A stretch of DNA of 64,000 nt, from NCBI GenBank assembly GCA_003116995.1, contig BDSL01000035.1:248001-312000 (forward strand), in the 5' to 3' direction. The translations under genes and the position numbers were made by a program. The notes under the pieces were generated by a model. The model ran no database searches. It saw nothing but the letters and a program-made list of their open reading frames with translations, and was not told where the DNA came from. Numbering within the stretch: position 1 is the stretch's first letter; every line of letters starts with the position of its first letter. Source of the stretch: Yamagishiella unicocca (taxonomy: Eukaryota; Chlorophyta; Chlorophyceae; Chlamydomonadales; Volvocaceae). Below are positions 8,701 through 20,121 of the stretch, one piece after another.

Positions 8701-10285
8701 AACTCATGTCGTTGGCGTGAATCCAGATGGGCACCAACTGCAGGTTTGGGAACTTAGAGGTCCACTGACCAGGGTCGCTCTGCGCACAACACTGACATAA
8801 GGGAATCACCCTATGCGAGACATGCAGCCCGTGCTCAAACGTTCAACCCAGGGTTCACCCCTGGTGTCACCGTTCCAAAGCGCACTATCCCAATAAGCTT
8901 TTCGACGGCGTTGAGCCTGTATGGTTCGTAACCCGCACCCGGGCGGGATCGACGGGGCTGGCAGCCGAGCGATGTAATCCTGGCCTGTCCTGGCTGGGTG
9001 AAAAGCGCAAGGCAAATCCCGCTTAGCAATGCAGCGTAGCTCTGTTCATTGCATCGGAACGTCTGAAGCGATGTATGCAACCAGTACTTATCAGCTGGAG
9101 GCTGCATGTGCAACGTGCTGATGATTCTGCGTCGTCGTCCTTGGCCGACTGCACGACAACCAAAGGGCCGGCCTGCCGGCCGTTTCTGTCCAACCACCAT
9201 GACTTTCCCCTCACCCCCCCCCCATTTAAATGTGTGCAATAATGTCACTGCCGGTGACGTGAGGACCCATATTGGCGTAATAAGCCCCGCTCTATGCTAT
9301 ATGTCACCACTACCGGACCCTATGTCCTTCCGTCCTTTCCTCTACCATACCTCAATGGTCGGCAACACATTGCCCGATGGCTCTCGGTCCGGACATCACG
9401 TGGAGGTCATGATTGGTCGGAACCCACTGTAATATCTATGGTATCACCAGGCTCGACGTGCGGTGGCTACGCACGCACACCAAGGCGGGCAAACGTTCAG
9501 CCATGTGCGCGCACTACCGTGAAACGGCGTTAAAGCGCAGCAGGCATTGCGCCACGTACGATGCCGGCGGGGCCGTCCATTTGTGCGACAGCGCTCCACC
9601 GTCTGATGCTGCTGGTGATGCGGTCAATGTTTAGCCGTTGTGCCACTGCTGCACCCATGACTCCTCTTCCCATCAGCAGCGCCCGACCTGCCCCGCAACA
9701 TGTATGCAGTTCCTGAACGATACACGCACACTGCCATCTAGCTACCATACGTACGTAGCTCGATCGGTCCCATCGCCTCCTATCACACGCCACACGCGCC
9801 GCCACACGCGCCGCCTACCGCCTCGCCCCTAACTTGGCCATTCAGCTGCCGACCAGCAAGCCTACTGTAAATAATAAAGAATCGCACCTGCTGCCTCCCG
9901 CACCAGCCGGGCACGCTGGCTTCAGCGGCCGCGGAGCACAGCGATAGATACCATCGCCTCGCTCCAACGAGCCGCATACCTACACGGCGGGGCCGACATA
10001 ACTACTCCCCGTCGGGGCCGCCGCCGTCGCCACCAGCGCCACATTAGCAAAGAAAGGCCCAGCGAGCCGCAGCCCGCTGCCGTCAAGCACACATACAGAT
10101 AGGAGCCGTCTCTGATCTCCCGTATAGGAGCGGACGGACCAGGGCAACGGCCCGAGCACTGTATGCACTCACGCACTTTATTCGCAGAGATAGAACGAAG
10201 CCGCCTCCGTAGATGGTCACCAGCAGGTGGGCATGCGCGGGTGGGCAGCCACGTATGACGGAACACTGCGGTGGCGAAGGTCACC
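8701..10285. other. No gene recognised
   Basis: All open frames are short and lack recognisable motifs. A short direct repeat (CACACGCGCCGC, about 9792-9815) and a few low-complexity patches are present. I see no RNA gene or transposon terminus here. Confidence 0.5.
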
Positions 10286-13200
10286 CGCGCGCCCGCCCTT
10301 GCAAGCACAGATCATCGCGGTAGGGGTCCCTCCGTCCGTCCGGGGTGCAGGTGCACGTACGCAGGATCTCGGCGGGCGACGTACGGCGGGAGGCCTCGGG
10401 CGAGGTAGGTAGGCGGGGGAGCGATGTAGGTAGGCGATGTAGGTAGGTGGGGGAGCGAAAACGGAGGATGGAGGTAGATGCATGCATGCAGCAGTACTAG
10501 TCCAGCCATCGTATGTAGCGACATTGGTACATCTATTCAGCCATGGGGAACTAACGCTAAACCTAAAGCAGCAGGATATGCAAGTGACGGCAACGGTGGT
10601 TTGACGACAACGGTGGCGTGGAACCGATCGCGGGTACGCCGGGACGAAGGGCGGGGCAAGACCACCGCTGCACCGAAGGCTGGCTTCCTGCTGCAAGGAA
10701 GCTAGCTGATGACGGCTGCTGCTGTACGGATGGCTGACAGGCTGATGAAGTGCCGGCTGGCTGGCGGCTGCTGAAGTGCTGGCTGAACAGTGCAGCAGTT
10801 ATCTTGCCCCGCCCGATCGATCCACGGCACCCGCACGCGGTGCGAGCAAGTCAGAACGCGCGCTGTGGACAGGCAGGCAAGCAACAGGCGGCAACCTAGC
10901 TACTATCCTAACTCCGTCCCCGACCTACAGCTTCTCTGAGTCAGGCGAGGCCTACCTCAAGCACGCTGATGTATGAGCGCCGGCTGTCCAGCTAGCGCCG
11001 CCAGCGCGCGATCGTACCCTGCCTGCTCTGGTGGCGGCGAGGGTGGCGACGGCGGCGGTGAAGGAGACGGCGGCGGGGACGGCGGCGGTGAGGGAGAGGG
11101 CGGCTCTGGCGGCGGCGACGGCGGCGACGGCGGCGACGGCGGCGGAGGCGATGGAGGCGTTGATGGTGGTGATGGCGGCGACGGTGGCGTCGATGGTGGT
11201 AAAGGCGGTGTATGGGGCAGCGGAGGCGGTGCCGGGGGCGAAGGTGGCCGCGGGGGCGGCGATGGTGGTGAGGGAGGTTGAGGAGCGAGGTGAAGGGGGC
11301 GGCGACGGTGACGGAGGCGGCGACGACAGCTCTGGCAGCGGTGAGGGTGGCGACTGCGGCGGTGAAGAAGGCGGCTCCGGCGGCGGCGACCGGCGGCTCC
11401 GGCGGCGGAGGCGGCGATGGAGGCGGTGATGGTGGTGACGGCGGCGACGGTGGCGGCGATGGTGGTAAAGGCGGTGTATGGGGCAGCGGAGGCGGTGCCG
11501 GGGGCGAAGGTGGCATCGGGGGCGGCGATGGTGGTGAGGGAGGTGGAGGACGTGACGGAGGCGGCGATGGTGATGGAGGCGGCGACGGCGGCTCTGGCGG
11601 CGGCGAGGGTGGCGACGGCGGCGGCCCGCCCTTGCAGACACAGATCGTCGCAGTAGTGGTCCCTCCGTCGTCCGGGGTGCAGGTGGCGTATGGCGGGAGG
11701 CCTCGGGCGATGTAGGCGGGAGGGCGAAAACGGAGGATGAAGGTAGGGGCATGCAGCAGTAGTTAGCGGCAGTACTCCAGCCATCGTATGCATGTAGCGA
11801 CATTGGTACATCTATTGAGCCATGAGAAACGCTAAAGCAGCAGGATATGCAAGTGACGGCAACGGGGGTTTGACGACAAAGGTGGCGTGGAACCGATCGC
11901 GGGTACGCCGGGACGAAGGGCGGGGCAAGACCACCGCTGCACCGAAGGCTGGCTTCCTGCTGCAAGGAAGCTAGCTGATGACGGCTGCTGCTGTACGGAT
12001 GGCTGACAGGCTGATGAAGTGCCGGCTGGCTGGCGGCTGCTGAAGTGCTGGCTGAACAGTGCAGCAGTTATCTTGCCCCGCCCGATCGATCCACGGCACC
12101 CGCACGCGGTGCGAGCAAGTCAGAACGCGCGCTGTGGACAGGCAGGCAAGCAACAGGCGGCAACCTAGCTACTATCCTAACTCCGTCCCCGACCTACAGC
12201 TTCTCTGAGTCAGGCGAGGCCTACCTCAAGCACGCTGATGTATGAGCGCCGGCTGTCCAGCTAGCGCCGCCAGCGCGCGATCGTACCCTGCCTGCTCTGG
12301 CGGCGGCGAGGGTGGCGACGGCGGCGGTGAAGGAGACGGCGGCGGGGATGGCGGCGGTGAGGGAGAGGGCGGCTCTGGCGGCGGCGACGGCGGCGACGGC
12401 GGCGGAGGCGATGGAGGCGTTGATGGTGGTGATGGCGGCGACGGTGGCGTCGATGGTGGTAAAGGCGGTGTATGGGGCAGCGGAGGCGGTGCCGGGGGCG
12501 AAGGTGGCCGCGGGGGCGGCGATGGTGGTGAGGGAGGTTGAGGAGCGAGGTGAAGGGGGCGGCGACGGTGACGGAGGCGGCGACGACAGCTCTGGCAGCG
12601 GTGAGGGTGGCGACTGCGGCGGTGAAGAAGGCGGCTCCGGCGGCGGCGACCGGCGGCTCCGGCGGCGGAGGCGGCGATGGAGGCGGTGATGGTGGTGACG
12701 GCGGCGACGGTGGCGTCGATGGTGGTAAAGGCGGTGTATGGGGCAGCGGAGGCGGTGCCGGGGGCGAAGGTGGCATCGGGGGCGGCGATGGTGGTGAGGG
12801 AGGTGGAGGACGTGACGGAGGCGGCGATGGTGATGGAGGCGGCGACGGCGGCTCTGGCGGCGGCGAGGGTGGCGACGGCGGCGGCCCGCCCTTGCAGACA
12901 CAGATCGTCGCAGTAGTGGTCCCTCCGTCGTCCGGGGTGCAGGTGGCGTATGGCGGGAGGCCTCGGGCGATGTAGGCGGGAGGGCGAAAACGGAGGATGA
13001 AGGTAGGGGCATGCAGCAGTAGTTAGCGGCAGTACTCCAGCCATCGTATGCATGTAGCGACATTGGTACATCTATTGAGCCATGAGAAACGCTAAAGCAG
13101 CAGGATATGCAAGTGACGGCAACGGGGGTTTGACGACAAAGGTGGCGTGGAACCGATCGCAGGTACGCCGGGACGAAGGGCGGGGCAAGACCACCGCTGC

Positions 13201-13655
13201 ACCGAAGGCTGGCTTCCTGCTGCAAGGAAGCTAGCTGATGACGGCTGCTGCTGTACGGATGGCTGACAGGCTGCTGAAGTGCCGGTTGGCTGGCGGCTGC
13301 TGAAGTGCTGGCTGAACAGTGCAGCAGTTATCTTGCCCCGCCCGATCGATCCACGGCACCCGCACGCGGTGCGAGCAAGTCAGAACGCGCGCTGTGGACA
13401 GGCAGGCAAGCAACAGGCGGCATCCTAGCTACTATCCTAACTCCGTCCCCGACCTACAGCTTCTCTGAGTCAGGCGAGGCCTACCTCAAGCACGCTGGTG
13501 TATGAGCGCCGGCTGTCCAGCGCCGCCAGCGCGCGATCGTACCCTGCCTGCTGCTCTGGCGGCGGCGAGGGTGGCGACGGCGGCGGCGGTGAAGTAGACG
13601 GCGGCGGGGATGGCGGCGGTGAGGGAGAGGGCGGCTCTGGCGGCGGCGATATGTA
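10286..13655. repeat. 1.26-kb tandem array with (GGCGGCGAC)-type minisatellite
   Basis: Two alternating modules repeat. Module A (10286-10972, 11624-12241, 12884-13501) is mixed-composition sequence; module M (10973-11623, 12242-12883, truncated 13502-13650) is a GGC/GGT/GAC-rich minisatellite. Landmarks recur at 10696, 11965 and 13225, giving periods of 1269 and 1260 bp. The second and third copies are almost identical; the first A copy is more diverged at its left end. Within M, a GGTAAAGGCGGTGTATGGGG segment occurs twice per unit. On the minus strand the M modules read as PPSPPSPPPSPPP-rich frames like pherophorin hinges, on the plus strand as Gly-rich frames. I see no start, intron or globular domain that would make it a convincing gene. 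Confidence 0.9.
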
Positions 13656-14135
13656 TGTCCTGCTGTGGAAGGAAGGGGGAAAGCGAAGGAAGAGGAAACC
13701 AGGAGTCAGCACTTGGACTGATGACAGCAGATAGAAAATAATGCGATAATTGCACCCGCATTAAGCGGACTGCTTCTGGACGTGACACGTCATCGAATTA
13801 ATGCAAAACCAGCTCTGAAGCCTGCCGCCGACAAGGCCAGGGAAAATAAGCCAGCCTGGCTCCCAGCCGCGCGCGGCGACTGGCGGCACGTGCGATCGAT
13901 GCTGTCGTGCGTACGCCAAGCCAGGTATTCCACGTACGCTGTATGTCCTGTGTAAGGAAGCTAAGAGGAAAATAAAGCGAGGGAAGAGGAAACTAGGATT
14001 CAGCAATCGGACTGACAGCGAGGTACGTATAAAATAGTGCGATCTTGGCACCCGCGTTCAACGCTGTATGTGCTGTGGAAAGAAAGTACAAGGGGAACGA
14101 AAGTGGAAAGAAAGTACAAGGGGAACGTTACCAGC
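13650..14135 (+). repeat. Diverged direct repeats (about 120 bp)
   Basis: A block around TATGTCCTGCTGTGGAAGGA (13650), running to a TGCGATAATTGCACCCGC-like end near 13765, recurs in diverged form at about 13940-14060. A short element GAAAGAAAGTACAAGGGGAA is then tandemly repeated near 14076-14130. They are unlike the neighbouring 1.26-kb array and lack coding signal. Confidence 0.6.
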
Positions 14136-15300
14136 AGGATTCGCACGCGGGCTGACATTTGGAAACGAACACAGCAACCCACGGCCAACGAGCCGAAGGT
14201 AGGCAGGGGCGCTGCTAACGAACATTACAAATCACGTGTCGCCAACTTAACATTTGCACAAGCACTGAACAGCACTCAGTGTACTGTTGCATTGGGGCAT
14301 GGTCCAGCGCACAGGCCAAACTAAGGTCATCCCAGAGCCGCGTTTTCGACTGCGAGTTGAGCCTCTCGTGATATGGGCTTTGGATAGCATCAACAGCCGA
14401 AAGTAATTAATTTATGTAATTGAGTCAAGACCTTGAGCCTGATGAAGGCACCTAAAGGTCCGAGCAATCATACCGCCTATCGGCCGCCGTGGCGCAGTTT
14501 CATCGTAATTTGTGCCTGCCTAAGTATTGCACCTGCAGAAGTATTGCACCTGCAGTAACGAACGAACCAGCAAAGTTGAGCCGATGTCAGCGTACGCCAT
14601 AGCCTGTTTGCCTTTACAACGGCAGCATGCTAACGAGCGAAGCAGCAGAAAGCCACAAATATAACCCAATTGCACCCACGCAGTGCAACAGGTTAAGTCT
14701 AGTCGAAGGTTAGGTACTCCCACCGGGCAGGATCGGAGTGTGCAAGACGTCGAACAAGCGCACCTCCATCCGGAATGAAGCCAAAGTAGTTGCAAAGACC
14801 GTCTGTTGTAACATCTTGAAAGGTTGCTGATGAGTCGGAGGGCCTGCAGAAGGGCAAGGCAGAATTCCGTGTTCAGGTCACCCTAAACGAATTCATTTGA
14901 CAGCGCGAACAACTATATAATGTCATTCCTCTATTCCTACATCCATAACCCACCGAGGAACAGGTGCGACTGTATGTCTGAGAAACTGTTGCCATTGTAC
15001 GGCGACAGCTGCGAGATGACGATGGATCTCATGGCCAAGGCTTCATCCTAGCCATATAAGTGAGCCGTATTTACGCATGACAATGCAAAACAGTGTATGT
15101 CGGCGAAATATTGCATACTGACCCTGACTCTCGCGGCAAGTTCTCGCGGTCCGGGGAAAAAGCGTCTCACAGCGGCTTTGGAACTTACTTCTTCCCTTAT
15201 GCCATAGTTACTTCACGCTTGGCAGCGCTTGGCGCGCTGGAAACAAGGTGTAACTCAGGTGACCGCCACTGCCGTGAGACCAGATGCACATGTATGTTCC
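14136..15300. other. No gene recognised
   Basis: The sequence has lower GC than the genes and only short frames. A 17-bp direct repeat (AAGTATTGCACCTGCAG) lies at 14522-14555. No RNA gene, splice-consistent coding block or transposon end was identified. Confidence 0.5.
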
Positions 15301-16003
15301 ATTGTGTAGGTTCGTCAAGGCCCTTAAGGAAAGCGCAGATCCCAATTGCGACAACACTTTCACAACATGTAACATGTTGCAATCCTGCAACACAAAACAC
15401 CGACCCTCCGCAAACCTAACCGAAGAAAGGCAGGGAGCGAACGAGAGCGACGTACCAGCCCAGAGCTGCCATAATGCCACTGAAAAATAGCGTGACGGTT
15501 TCATTACAAGATATATACAGAATTTGACCCTATACACGTCCTCAACTGGAAAGCTTCGATCTTCCACCACCACGCCAAGTGCCGGCAGCAGCGAGCCTCG
15601 GAGGCAATCCAAGCGTACATATCCCGCATCAACGGCGGGGTGAGGACCTATTGTAACAAGTCAGGCCGACGGCGGCGTCTGCGACCCCTCCGAGGCTCGC
15701 TGCCGGCACTTGGCGTGGTGGTGGAAGATCGAAGCTTTCCAGTTGAGGACGTGTATAGGGTCAAATTCTGTATTCATCTTGTAATGAAACCGTCACGCTA
15801 TTTTTCAGTGGCATTATGGCAGCTCTGGGCTGGTAGGTATTGGTTGGTCTACGTCGCTCTCGTTCGCTCCCTGCCTTTCTTCGGTTAGGTTTGCGGAGGG
15901 TCGGTGTTTTGTGTTGCAGGATTGCAACATGTTACATGTTGTGAAAGTGTTGTCGCAATTGGGATCTGCGCTTTCCTTAAGGGCCTTGACGAACCTACAC
16001 AAT
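15301..16003. repeat. Long inverted repeat (potential hairpin)
   Basis: The left arm (15301-15604) and right arm (15687-16003) are reverse complements across nearly their whole length, separated by an 82-bp spacer. The arms differ by a 16-nt insertion in the right arm near 15835-15850, a 3-nt indel near the inner ends and a few substitutions. The outer boundary is sharp: homology ends between positions 15300/15301 and 16003/16004. A transcript would fold into a stem of roughly 300 bp. It may be a foldback/MITE element or a small-RNA precursor. No target-site duplication is obvious (outer flanks TTCC and GCTT). Confidence 0.92.
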
Positions 16004-16980
16004 GCTTTCGTGTGGTTTCGTTCGTGCTGTGATGCCATCACTATCGTAAGGTCCCAGCTCCCCGCAAAGCAAATCCATTCGTCTGATATATGGTGGCGTC
16101 GAAAGGCACCGATTATGGGATGAAGAGAGAAGAGGGAGGCGGGGGTAGAGGGATAGGTAGCTAGGTAGACAGGACGGAGGAGTTGCTCTCTTCCAGCCAG
16201 CGCTCCGTTTACCCCCTACCTGCCTTCAACGGACGCTATGTCGCCCTCCCTTCGCTTCTTCCTGCCGACCCGCAGATGGACCCAAGCCGAACCTAGCGGT
16301 GCTGACGGTGGGTTTAGAGACTCGGTTTGCCAAACCGAGGGGTAACCGACCTTTTTGTGCCATAGGGAGCGGGCAGAATGCGGGTGGCTGCAGGCTTGCC
16401 AATCGTTGCTATAAGCAATCCGCTTGGATGCTTTTGAACATGTTAAACCGGCGCTGACAACGATTTGGGGCCGTCATCACGCCATCAGGGGCGATCCTCG
16501 GGAGGGGTCATGGAGCCAGTGTTCCTCACGGCGGGGAGAGGGCTGTGAAAACGTGACCGGAGGCACGGGAAGCAGAGAGCGAGCCGAGTGAACGGGGTGA
16601 ACCCAGTACTTACGGATAATAATTAATGTTACTGCTGTTCAACGGATATTGGATTGTCGCGTTTGTCCGGTAGGCCCCCGATCGGAGTCGTAAGCAGAAA
16701 GTGCGGGATTACTTGGTCAGATAGGCTGGGTATTGGTCTGCTGAGCACAATAATGGAGGGGAGCCGGAACACAGCGCTACCCCTGACGGGAAGCTGGATC
16801 TTGAGGAAACCCGACTGCGGTTCCAGGACACTGCACGGATGCTGCGTCCAGAGGAGGGATAGTTGTTGTGTTACGTTTGCTGGGGCATGTTCCTGCAAGT
16901 GCTCCTTGGAACACTTGTTGTACGGAGCGCGAGTACCGCTGTTGCTCACTGTGAATCGTGCTGATACACATTACGAGTAT
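16004..16980. other. No gene recognised; possible LINE leader
   Basis: A short perfect hairpin CGGTTTGCCAAACCG lies at about 16323-16337. The sequence directly precedes the LINE 3' coding fragment, so part may be diverged LINE sequence, but I see no reverse-transcriptase motif here. Confidence 0.35.
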
Positions 16981-16989
16981 CATTGATAC

Positions 16990-17965
16990 TCAAAAGAGCA
17001 TTGGTGGGTGGAGACCCCGCTATGGCAGCGTGCTGGTCCTCCGCTCAATGGAAACGAAGCCGGGACCCTGGGTGGCAAACACAATGCCTGTGGGTGCGGT
17101 GTGCCGGCTGGAGAGTCTCCAGGGGCGGGCACCCCCCGCCTACACCACTTTTGGTTCTGCCCGGTGGCTCAAGCAGTGATTGCCCAACTCGAGACCCAGC
17201 TCGGTGCAGGGGTGACACGGGCGCAAGTTTGGTTGGTGCAAGCACCTACCGGGGTACAGTCCCGCGTCTGGGATGTAGTAGTCCTGGCGGCTATAACTGC
17301 CATGGAGGTGGGGCGCCGGTTTATGGCCGCGGCCTTGAAAAGGGTGGGTGCTGGTGGTCCCCCTCTTACTCCGGGTAGTGGTCTTCTGGATCGTGCCGTT
17401 CGCCGTGGGGTGGTGGAGTTTTGGGCCCTTCTGAGGGGCTTTGCTGCACTGGGGCTTCCCCAGAAAGGCTGGGATGCAGTGGGGCCTCGGCATCCTTTCT
17501 TGCGGGTTGTCGCCAATCGCCTTGTGTGCGGGGAACCGGCTGAGGTACTGGTGGATTCCTGATCGGCCCGGGTTGTCTTGGGGAGCGGGGTTTCCCGTGC
17601 TTCATACTTTCTGGCTCTATAGGCGTGTTGAGCCCTGCTAGGGGTCCGTGCCTTATGGGATGCGAGGTGGCTGGTTCCGATGTTTGCATCGTTGCGGCGC
17701 TTCACTGGTTCGTCGGGTGCTGGGCTGTTAGGTTGGTTGGTGGCCAGTTCCTGATTGGGGAGCCGCTAGTGCAAATTCTCCCTGGGGTGCTGGCTGCTGC
17801 TCTGTGTGCCTACGGCCTGTTGATTTGGTGTTCTGGTGGTTTGCCTTTGTTCCGGCGCAGGTCGGTCTTTGTTTCCTCCGTCTTGTTCAGTGTCAGGCGA
17901 TGCGCCCGATGGTTCTATCTACCTCTTGGTCTGGAACCCACTGTAACCGTTACCGTATTGCGAGT
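16990..17965 (+). mobile_element. 5'-truncated LINE: end of RT polyprotein plus 3' UTR
   Basis: The frame ending at 17562 (TGA) encodes the C-terminal part typical of volvocine L1-like LINE polyproteins: a Cys/His cluster (CGCG...RLHHFWFCPVAQAVIAQ), VWLVQAPTGVQSRVWDVV, an AAITAMEVGRRF helix, and a terminal VEFWALLRGFAALGLP...HPFLRVV block. The reverse-transcriptase domain is missing, so the copy is 5'-truncated. The following 400 bp holds the 3' UTR, ending near GTAACCGTTACCG (about 17943-17955), which is shared with the LINE ends at 370-600 and 19310-19440. Confidence 0.65.
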
Positions 17966-18339
17966 AACAAAATACCTACCCTTTACAACTTTTTACAATC
18001 CCCTAACGGGTCCATGGATATTCTCTGGCGAGTATTACCATCAAAAGACGGGTCCATCTTCTTCATGAAGCAGGTGGTCGTGCGGTCTGTGTAACAGTAA
18101 GGTCAAGTTAAGATGGGACGCGGCAATGTGGCCCCGGTCCGGGAAGGTGAACCCACGGGTGTAGAAGATGACTAGGAGGAGCCGTGTAGTAGTTAGGTAA
18201 GCAGTAGAGTTAGTGTACTGGTGTAGCTGTGTGAGGAGGAAGACATTGCGTGAAGGCGGGTCCGTTCAGAGTTCGCAAGGCCTGCGTCGGAGATGGAGTA
18301 TACTATTGTGAGGAGTAAATGATGTAACAGACGTGGCGT

Positions 18340-18640
18340 GCTACAGTCGATTGGCCATAAAGCGAGCGTTACAAGGGGCGAGCATGGGCCCCAAGCACTG
18401 CAGTGTTGCCTGCGGGTGCAGGCTGGGGCCCCAGGGGGGCGCATGCCGCTGGTGCGGGTGTGTGCAGCGGTGACGGCCGACTTCTGGGCCCGCCTCAGTG
18501 CGTTTGCCGAGCTGGGGCTGGGCCCCCGCGGCGGGTGGGGGGCCGTCCCGGCCGATCACCCGTTCCTCGCCGCCTCGTTGGCGGGGGAGGTGGTCTTCAC
18601 GGGCCGCACGGGTGCTGAGGGGTTACCCGACGGTTGACCC
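18340..18640 (+). pseudogene. Second LINE C-terminal fragment
   Basis: The frame contains VRVCAAVTADFWARLSAFAE, LGLGPRGGWGAVPADHPFL and AASLAGEVVFTGRTG before a stop at 18637. This is the same terminal domain as VEFWALLRGFAALGLP...HPFLRVVANRLVCGEP at 17.4-17.5 kb, at protein level only, so it represents a different LINE subfamily or an old copy. Sequence after the stop to about 18870 is GT-rich and probably its 3' UTR. Confidence 0.55.
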
Positions 18641-18879
18641 GGGCGCGGTTTTGTGGGTGATTTTGGGTTGTGGGGCCTGGGGCCCCCGCATGCCAGGCTA
18701 TTGCCGTGCTTTGAGTTGTGCGTGCTGCCTTCTCCGTGTATTCGTGTTTGGCTGTCTTTGGCTTTTGCCCCAGGTATCCTCCGTCCCCCTACCGGGCTAC
18801 AGCCCCGCCTGCCCGTACACAGCCTTCCTGCGGAAGGTAAACCCCTTTTTTTCCAGGACGCAGGCGCCACCTAGGTAAT

Positions 18880-19300
18880 GGGCTCGACACTTTCCGTGCT
18901 GGCGGCACCTCTGCGGTGGTGAACACGGGCGCCGATTGGGCACTCGTACAGGCGCCGGGCCGTGGACGAGTGCCAATGTATGGAGCACCAATGTGTTAGA
19001 GGCCGCCGTCCCGGCACACGGACACGGCTCTTTGGTACTATCAGCACAACGGCAGATACTGAGGACAGGCAGGCGCGCAACCTAAGCAGCAGCCAGCCAC
19101 CAGTCGCCGTACCAGTCGTCGTACCCGCACCATGCGCTGGACACCTGCACGCAACGGCAGTCTATTCGTAATAAATAGCCTTATCTCATTCATACTTCAC
19201 TCGATATGCCATGTCTTATTGCTCATTACTGCCGTATCGCATTACAGCAGAAGAAGGGGTCGAATGGCCAGCACTCAGCTCCCAGCCACCCGGTTGTAAT
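18880..19300. other. No gene recognised
   Basis: Short frames only. It lies between two opposite-strand LINE fragments and contains no motif I can name. Confidence 0.45.
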
Positions 19301-19309
19301 CGTTACAGT

Positions 19310-20121
19310 GGGCTCCAGACCTTAAAAGGTAGAGCCATCGGGCGCATCGCCTGACACTGAAAAAGACAAGGAAAGCAGAGAAAACCGACGGTGTAGAGGC
19401 TCGCACTCAACGGCCGGAAAGCCGGGTGCAATACCTGAAGACTCGCCTCCATGCAATTCATTTATAAGAAACTGCGCTCCACATAAGAGCCGCTTCAGTG
19501 GCGAAATGGAACGCCCCGCAGATCCGCCGAGCGGGCACCACATGTTCTCTTAACGGCAGTGCCCCAAAACCTCCATCTGACGGGTGCCCGACCAGGGGAT
19601 TGTCGGAGAATCCCCATCGCCCGCCTCTCCCTAGCCTCTGAAGCCTGACCCTGGCAACGAACTTGGCCCCGGCACGCTCCAGCCCCTGTATGACGGTCTT
19701 AGGGGGCAGCTCCCCATAATTCATGGGCCAGGTCAAACGATGCATCCCGAACGACGATGACGCCCGTGGCTCGCCCAAACACTGATAAATGGCGCCTAGC
19801 GATCCGCCCAAACCACGACATAAGTTCCTCAGATGCCTGTCGCAGTCCAACCCGGGGACCTCCCCAAGGTCGGTGAACGGTGAATCCCGCGCTGTGGCCG
19901 ACTGAGCCACCTGAAGCCCCCCGACGATCGGACCATGTCACCCTCGACGCCCACCGGCGGTACCGCAACTTTATCCAAACTGGGTGGCTGCCCCGAGGCC
20001 CGCGAATCCACCTCCATGTACTTGAGAAAATCTGGCACCGACACTGAATGCCATCGAGAAGCACCTCCGTGTCATCTGCAAACTGCACGGCCGTTGTGAC
20101 CTCAGCCGCGCTCGGCTTCAA
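19310..20121 (-). mobile_element. LINE reverse-transcriptase fragment and 3' end
   Basis: On the minus strand the frame from 20121 carries the reverse-transcriptase catalytic box AVQFADDTEVLLDG (FADD). In a shifted frame follows VPDFLKYMEVDSRASGQPPS-LDKVAVPPVG, then WDRHLRNLCRGLGG, ERAGAKFVARVRL and the conserved LVGHPSDGGFGALPLREHV block typical of algal L1-like LINEs. Several frameshifts break it. At 19310-19440 a 3' UTR-like tail (a GGCGATGCGCCCGATGGCT...TAAGG block on the minus strand) follows directly, so the region between catalytic core and tail is largely deleted. The element is inactive. Confidence 0.75.

Noticed and set aside
9790..9830. Possible CRISPR-like or short direct repeats (CACACGCGCCGC)
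   Set aside because: Only two or three short copies without spacers; the genome is eukaryotic.
10952..11965. Pherophorin-like Pro/Ser-rich protein on the minus strand of the tandem array
   Set aside because: The PPSPP pattern is what any GGC/GGT/GAC minisatellite gives on the reverse strand. No pherophorin globular domain, signal peptide or splice structure is present.
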